54,367 nucleotides of DNA. Source: Bacteroidales bacterium. Lineage in GTDB: Bacteria > Bacteroidota > Bacteroidia > Bacteroidales > Bacteroidaceae. How positions within the stretch are numbered: the first letter of the stretch is position 1; every line of letters starts with the position of its first letter. Made by a program: the position numbers and the translations under genes. This document shows positions 50,546 to 54,367 of this stretch, piece by piece. The notes beneath the pieces were generated by a model. That model was not told the DNA's origin. It searched no databases and saw nothing but the letters and a program-made list of their open reading frames with translations. Location: assembly GCA_030532685.1 (NCBI GenBank), contig JAUNKN010000008.1, forward strand, positions 1 through 54,367, in the 5' to 3' direction.

Positions 50546-52495
50546 ATGATTAAAATCACATTTCCCGACGGGAGCGTGCGCGAATATGAAAGCGGCGTGA
50601 CGGGATTGCAAATAGCCGAGAGCATTTCGCAGCGTTTAGCGCAAGATGTGCTGGCTTGCGGAGTGAACGGTAAAACCGTAGAGCTCAATCGCCCCATCAC
50701 CGAGGATGCAACCATCGCGCTCTACAAGTGGGACGATGCAGAGGGTAAACATGCTTTCTGGCACACTTCGGCTCACCTTATGGCCGAAGCTATTCAAGAG
50801 CTGTGGCCAGGTACGCAGTTTGGTATTGGACCTGCCATCGAGGTAGGTTTTTACTACGACGTGATGCCTCCCGAGGGCGTAACCTTGCGTGAAGAAGACT
50901 TCGAGAAAATCGAGAAAAAGATGACCGAACTTGTGGCTCGCAAAGAGGCCCTCGTGCGTAAGCCCATAGCCAAAGCTGATGCCTTGAATTTCTTCGGCGA
51001 CATGGGACAGCATTACAAGAACGAACTCATCAACGACCTCGAAGATGGTACCATCACTACCTATTCGCAGGGCAGTTTTATCGATCTTTGTCGTGGCCCT
51101 CACCTCATGACGACGGCGCCTATTAAGGCCGTGAAGGTTATGAGCGTAAGTTCGGCCTATTGGCGTGGCGATGAGAAGCGTCCCATGATGACACGTGTTT
51201 ATGGAGTCACCTTCCCGAAGAAGAAGTTGCTTGATGAGTACCTCTTGCTTTTGGAAGAAGCCAAGCGTCGCGACCACCGCAAGATTGGCAAGGAAATGGA
51301 GTTATTTATGTTCTCCGAGTTGGTGGGCAAGGGGCTTCCTATGTGGTTGCCCAAGGGCACAGCCTTGCGCTTGCGCTTGGAAGACATCTTGAAGAAAATT
51401 CAAAAGCGCTTTGGCTACCAGCAGGTGATGACGCCGCATATAGGCTCGAAAAACCTGTACATTACTTCGGGGCACTACGCCAAGTATGGTAAGGATTCGT
51501 TCCAGCCTATCACCACGCCTGAAGAGGGCGAAGAGTACTTCCTCAAGCCAATGAACTGCCCTCACCACTGTGCGATTTTCGCTTGGAAGCCTCGTTCCTA
51601 TAAGGAGTTGCCTTTGCGCATGGCCGAATTTGGTACGGTGTATCGCTACGAACAGAGCGGAGAGTTGCATGGATTGACGCGTGTGCGTGGTTTTACGCAG
51701 GACGATGCTCACATCTTCTGCCGTCCTGACCAAGTGAAGCAGGAGTTCCTCAACGTGATGGACATTATCCTGATTATCTTCCGCGCCTTGAAATTTGAAA
51801 ACTTTGAAGCGCAGATTTCTTTGCGTCATCAGACCAATCGCGAGAAGTACATTGGCGATGAAGCCAATTGGGAAAAGGCAGAACAGGCTATTATTGAGGC
51901 TTGTGCAGAGAAGGGACTTCCGGCCAAAATTGAGTATGGCGAAGCCGCTTTCTATGGACCTAAGCTCGACTTTATGGTGAAGGACGCCCTTGGTCGTCGC
52001 TGGCAGCTGGGTACGATACAGGTCGACTATAATCTTCCTGAGCGTTTCCAACTCGAATATACAGGAGAAGACAACAAGAAGCATCGTCCCGTGATGATTC
52101 ATCGTGCTCCCTTCGGTTCGATGGAGCGCTTCGTGGCTGTGCTTATCGAACACACAGCAGGACGCTTCCCCTTGTGGCTTACCCCCGATCAGGTCGTTGT
52201 GTTGCCAATTTCCGACAAATTCAATGATTATGCCCAAGAGGTACGTGCCCAGCTCGAAGCTTTAGATGTGCGCACACTCATTGACGATCGTAGCGAAAAG
52301 ATTGGCCGCAAGATACGTGACAACGAAATGAAGCACATCCCCTATCTCCTCGTTGTGGGTGAGAAGGAAGCTGCCGAAGGTACTGTTGCCGTGCGCGTAC
52401 AGGGCCAGCAAGGTGGAGCTCCAGAGGTGATGAGTATTGCCGACTTTGCAGCTCGTGTGCAAGCAGAGGTTGCAGAACAACTCGGCGAGTTTTAA
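50546..52495 (+). CDS. thrS: Threonyl-tRNA synthetase
   Basis: 649 residues, full length. N-terminal TGS domain (residues ~1-60, '[25 protein letters not shown]'), editing/additional domain with '[12 protein letters not shown]' and 'DLCRGPHL', class II catalytic core with motif 2 '[34 protein letters not shown]' and motif 3 '[15 protein letters not shown]', and anticodon-binding domain at the end. The zinc Cys is in 'MNCPHH'. In many Bacteroidales thrS precedes infC-rpmI-rplT (from memory); here lrgA/lrgB follow instead. Confidence 0.98.
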   Translation: MIKITFPDGSVREYESGVTGLQIAESISQRLAQDVLACGVNGKTVELNRPITEDATIALYKWDDAEGKHAFWHTSAHLMAEAIQELWPGTQFGIGPAIEVGFYYDVMPPEGVTLREEDFEKIEKKMTELVARKEALVRKPIAKADALNFFGDMGQHYKNELINDLEDGTITTYSQGSFIDLCRGPHLMTTAPIKAVKVMSVSSAYWRGDEKRPMMTRVYGVTFPKKKLLDEYLLLLEEAKRRDHRKIGKEMELFMFSELVGKGLPMWLPKGTALRLRLEDILKKIQKRFGYQQVMTPHIGSKNLYITSGHYAKYGKDSFQPITTPEEGEEYFLKPMNCPHHCAIFAWKPRSYKELPLRMAEFGTVYRYEQSGELHGLTRVRGFTQDDAHIFCRPDQVKQEFLNVMDIILIIFRALKFENFEAQISLRHQTNREKYIGDEANWEKAEQAIIEACAEKGLPAKIEYGEAAFYGPKLDFMVKDALGRRWQLGTIQVDYNLPERFQLEYTGEDNKKHRPVMIHRAPFGSMERFVAVLIEHTAGRFPLWLTPDQVVVLPISDKFNDYAQEVRAQLEALDVRTLIDDRSEKIGRKIRDNEMKHIPYLLVVGEKEAAEGTVAVRVQGQQGGAPEVMSIADFAARVQAEVAEQLGEF

Positions 52496-52511
52496 TTTTG
52501 ATTTTTCTTGG

Positions 52512-52545
52512 CGACCCTCCTTGTCCAAACGGGCAGGGAGGGTCG
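52512..52545 (+). terminator. 15-bp hairpin after thrS
   Basis: Stem 52512-52526 with 52531-52545 (wobbles in the centre) and 4-base loop. No T run follows, so it may be a weak terminator or a 3' end stabiliser. Confidence 0.5.
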
Positions 52546-52576
52546 TGCGTAAGTGATATACTAAACGTTTGTGCCT

Positions 52577-52927
52577 ATGATTAGACAATGCACTGTGATT
52601 TTTGGCTGCTTAGCCTTGGGAGAGTTGCTTGTGTGGGCTCTTTCTTTGCCACTTCCTGGTAGTATTTTGGGAATGTTGCTTCTCGCAGCTTTTCTACAAA
52701 TGGGGTGGGTGAAACTGCAATGGGTCAAGGGGATAAGTGATTTCCTTTTGGGCAATCTTGGATTCTTTTTCGTGCCTCCAGGAGTGGCATTGATGCTTTA
52801 TTTTGATGTGATTGCTGCTGAATTTTGGCCTATTGTTGGAGCCACACTTGTGAGTACAATACTCGTGCTGCTGGCTACGGGTTGGAGTCACCAAATGCTA
52901 CGTCGCTATGTCCGTTTTAGAAAATAA
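52577..52927 (+). CDS. lrgA: CidA/LrgA family membrane protein
   Basis: 116 residues from ATG 52577 (GTG at 52571 also possible). About four membrane spans with the family core 'LPLPGSILGMLLLAAFL' and 'GNLGFFFVPPGVALM'. CidA/LrgA proteins are holin-like and form membrane complexes with CidB/LrgB, linked to autolysis and to pyruvate or glycolate transport in other bacteria. Overlaps lrgB by 20 bp. Confidence 0.92.
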   Translation: MIRQCTVIFGCLALGELLVWALSLPLPGSILGMLLLAAFLQMGWVKLQWVKGISDFLLGNLGFFFVPPGVALMLYFDVIAAEFWPIVGATLVSTILVLLATGWSHQMLRRYVRFRK

Positions 52928-53603
52928 ATTTATCCTCATTGCGCTTACCTTTGGTTGTTTTTGGGTGGCCAAATGGTTGCAAAAGAAAACGGGTTGGGTG
53001 CTTCTCAATCCCATTCTCCTTACGATCGCTGCGCTCATTGCTTTCTTGAAAATTGCGGGTGTGAATTATGACACTTATAAGGCTGCTGGCGAGCAAATAG
53101 ACTTTTGGCTTCGTCCGGCCATTGTGGCGTTGGGTGTTCCGCTCTATCAGCAGCTTCGTGTCATTCGCAAACAGTGGCTTCCTATTGTGCTTTCTCAACT
53201 GATAGGTAGTGTCGTGGGGATAGTATCGGTGGTGCTGGTGGCGAGCCTGTTGGGGGCAAGCCGCGAGGTGGTTGTTTCCTTGGCCCCTAAGAGTGTAACA
53301 ACGCCGATTGCTATGGAAGTGTGCACGGCAACAGGAGGAATCCCCTCGCTGACCGCAGCTATTGTTGTATTGGTGGGCTTGTTTGGGGCTGTGGCAGGTT
53401 TCAAAGTCTTGCAAGTGGGTCGCGTGCGTAGTCCTATTGCGCAAGGTTTGAGCATGGGGACGGCTTCTCACGCCGTAGGTACCTCACGGGCTATGGAGTA
53501 TGGCTCGCGTTATGGTGCTTTCTCGAGTCTTGGTTTGATAGCTAATGGGGTGCTCACTGCGATTTTAGCTCCACTCTTATTGAGGCTTTTGGGCTACTTG
53601 TAA
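52908..53603 (+). CDS. lrgB: CidB/LrgB family membrane protein
   Basis: 231 residues with about seven to eight membrane spans and the family signature 'LAPKSVTTPIAMEVCTATGGIPSLTAAIVVLVGLFGAVAG' plus 'GLSMGTASHAVGTSRAME'. Works with LrgA. The 20-bp overlap indicates coupled translation; a terminator follows. Confidence 0.95.
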   Translation: MSVLENKFILIALTFGCFWVAKWLQKKTGWVLLNPILLTIAALIAFLKIAGVNYDTYKAAGEQIDFWLRPAIVALGVPLYQQLRVIRKQWLPIVLSQLIGSVVGIVSVVLVASLLGASREVVVSLAPKSVTTPIAMEVCTATGGIPSLTAAIVVLVGLFGAVAGFKVLQVGRVRSPIAQGLSMGTASHAVGTSRAMEYGSRYGAFSSLGLIANGVLTAILAPLLLRLLGYL

Positions 53604-53606
53604 CAG

Positions 53607-53642
53607 GAAAACGGCTGTGTTCTAAAAGAGCGCAGCCGTTTT
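53607..53642 (+). terminator. Rho-independent terminator of lrgAB
   Basis: Stem AAAACGGCTGTG (53607-53618) with CGCAGCCGTTTT (53630-53641), one wobble, ending in five T. Confidence 0.9.
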
Positions 53643-53679
53643 TCTGTATTTTGCGAAGGAAAAAGAACGAGCAAGGAGA

Positions 53680-53775
53680 AATTCTCTATTCAGAGGCGCT
53701 GAATGTACATTCGGCGGCACCGAATGTGCATTCAAAGGCGTCGAATGTACATTCAGTGCCTTTGAATAGAGAATT
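53680..53775. repeat. Intergenic array of five palindromic units with 21-bp period
   Basis: GAATGTACATTC-type units start at 53701, 53722 and 53743, exactly 21 bp apart. Flanking units at 53680 (AATTCTCTATTC) and 53764 (GAATAGAGAATT) keep the same phase and are reverse complements of each other. The whole block also folds into a long hairpin with 53680-53692 pairing 53763-53775. It lies between the converging lrgB and DUF2147 genes. Confidence 0.85.
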
Positions 53776-53860
53776 CTTGCGTGAAAAGGATTGATGGCTC
53801 GAAGATAAAGTAGATATTCTTGTGGGAAAGAAATGAAGTAGGGGAGCTTAAGAAAAAAAC

Positions 53861-53925
53861 GTCGCAAACTCATCTCTTTCCACCTTACTAAGGGTAAGGA
53901 TGGAAGGAAGAGGCGAGTTTGCGAC
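53861..53925 (-). terminator. Terminator of the DUF2147 gene
   Basis: Long hairpin with perfect 11-bp base (53861-53871 with 53915-53925) and a partly paired interior, followed on the minus strand by GTTTTTTTC. Confidence 0.8.
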
Positions 53926-54002
53926 AAGATGTGCAGAAGAACGAATCGGAGGCTTAGGCCTGACCTCTTGATAGAGGAAGGGTAGAGGTGGAGGGAAAGT
54001 CT

Positions 54003-54367
54003 TTATTGTAGCTTGGTCCAATAAACTCTCTTGAAGAATGGGCCTAATTTTCCTTTGACTGTTAGAATGTTAGGATTATCAAAGTAGAGTTCTACATTAT
54101 ATACTTTCCCGCTGGTGGGGTCGTAGATTTTTCCTTCGTTCCACTCCTGGTCGTCGGCATCGTAGACGACTCTATCTATGAGCACAATTTGATTAGAAGG
54201 TGTGTTTCGTTTGGCGGGGTTGGGATTTTTCTGATCGGTACGTGGTGTGCCGTCCTCGTTGGTCATGTTCTCGAGCCAAATGACTTGAGCGCGATAGCCA
54301 CCTTGGTGCTTGAAAATTTTCACTTTTGAATTACGCCCATCCTTTTTAGCGCTATAGATACCCACGA
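54003..54367 (-). CDS. DUF2147 domain protein (partial, N-terminus outside window)
   Basis: The C-terminal ~121 residues are visible; the gene continues past the window edge, where its signal peptide should be. 'SKVKIFKHQGGYRAQVIWLEN', 'DQKNPNPAKRNTPSNQIVLIDRVVYDADDQEWNEGKIYDPTSGKVYNVELYFDNPNILTVKGKLG' and the final 'RVYWTKLQ' fit the DUF2147 pattern (lipocalin-like secreted proteins). Function unknown. Confidence 0.85.
   Translation of the reverse strand, partial: VGIYSAKKDGRNSKVKIFKHQGGYRAQVIWLENMTNEDGTPRTDQKNPNPAKRNTPSNQIVLIDRVVYDADDQEWNEGKIYDPTSGKVYNVELYFDNPNILTVKGKLGPFFKRVYWTKLQ

Noticed and set aside
53680-53775. Regularly spaced repeats considered as a CRISPR array
   Set aside because: Period is only 21 bp, units are palindromic, spacers are ~9 bp and no cas genes are present.
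54003-54365. GTG at 54365 as the true start of the DUF2147 gene
   Set aside because: The family has a signal peptide and a further N-terminal part; the frame continues past the window edge, so the GTG is internal.

Overview
The window looks like the chromosome of a Gram-negative Bacteroidales bacterium, probably Prevotellaceae-like (an inference from gene content; species not assigned). Three things point there. Promoters repeatedly fit the Bacteroidetes pattern TTG or TTTG, 19-20 bases, TAnnTTTG, with no clear Shine-Dalgarno sites. Several families are typical of the order (VorB-type oxoacid oxidoreductase cluster, DUF4494, DUF4924, DUF4468). Several secreted proteins end in a short 'YDL.GRR....G.Y..GGK' tail. 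No phage, insertion sequence, CRISPR array or rRNA operon was seen.

Layout. 1-7.7 kb: a minus-strand glycan locus with a GH29 fucosidase, a large secreted protein of unknown function, a GH95 fucosidase and a second, truncated secreted protein related to the first. 8.4-12.4 kb: purT, an ECF sigma factor with a possible small downstream gene, tRNA-Glu and tRNA-Ser, and a GH109-like oxidoreductase-fold enzyme. 12.7-17.1 kb: secreted and DUF4468 proteins, a YgiQ-type radical SAM enzyme and a small unknown gene. 17.5-23.8 kb: a likely operon of OPX exporter, BY-kinase, ruvX, def and a TPR protein; the kinase gene carries an in-frame amber codon at codon 27. 23.8-28.8 kb: HAD phosphatase, ABC exporter, nadK, and on the plus strand pdxJ and a DJ-1 family gene.

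29.4-37.6 kb: a long minus-strand run with an amidase/golvesin-type secreted protein, an acyltransferase, a four-subunit 2-oxoacid:ferredoxin oxidoreductase with a small membrane protein inside it, yggS and DUF4494. 38-40.5 kb: tkt and rpiB. 40.7-45.2 kb: M6-type protease, membrane protein, a second Gfo/Idh/MocA enzyme and a 2-hydroxyacid dehydrogenase. 45.2-50.2 kb: a complete tryptophan attenuator (promoter, leader peptide with tandem Trp codons, terminator) ahead of trpB and a trpG/pabA-type amidotransferase, followed by a phosphodiesterase, a HAD-IIB phosphatase, a LysE exporter and DUF4924. 50.5-54.4 kb: thrS, lrgA/lrgB and a partial DUF2147 gene.

The most notable points are the trp attenuator controlling an operon with only trpB and an amidotransferase, the nonsense codon in the exopolysaccharide kinase, and intergenic arrays in which short motifs recur at 21-22 bp. 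One array family is present at three loci with a closely related 27-bp core (identical at two of them).
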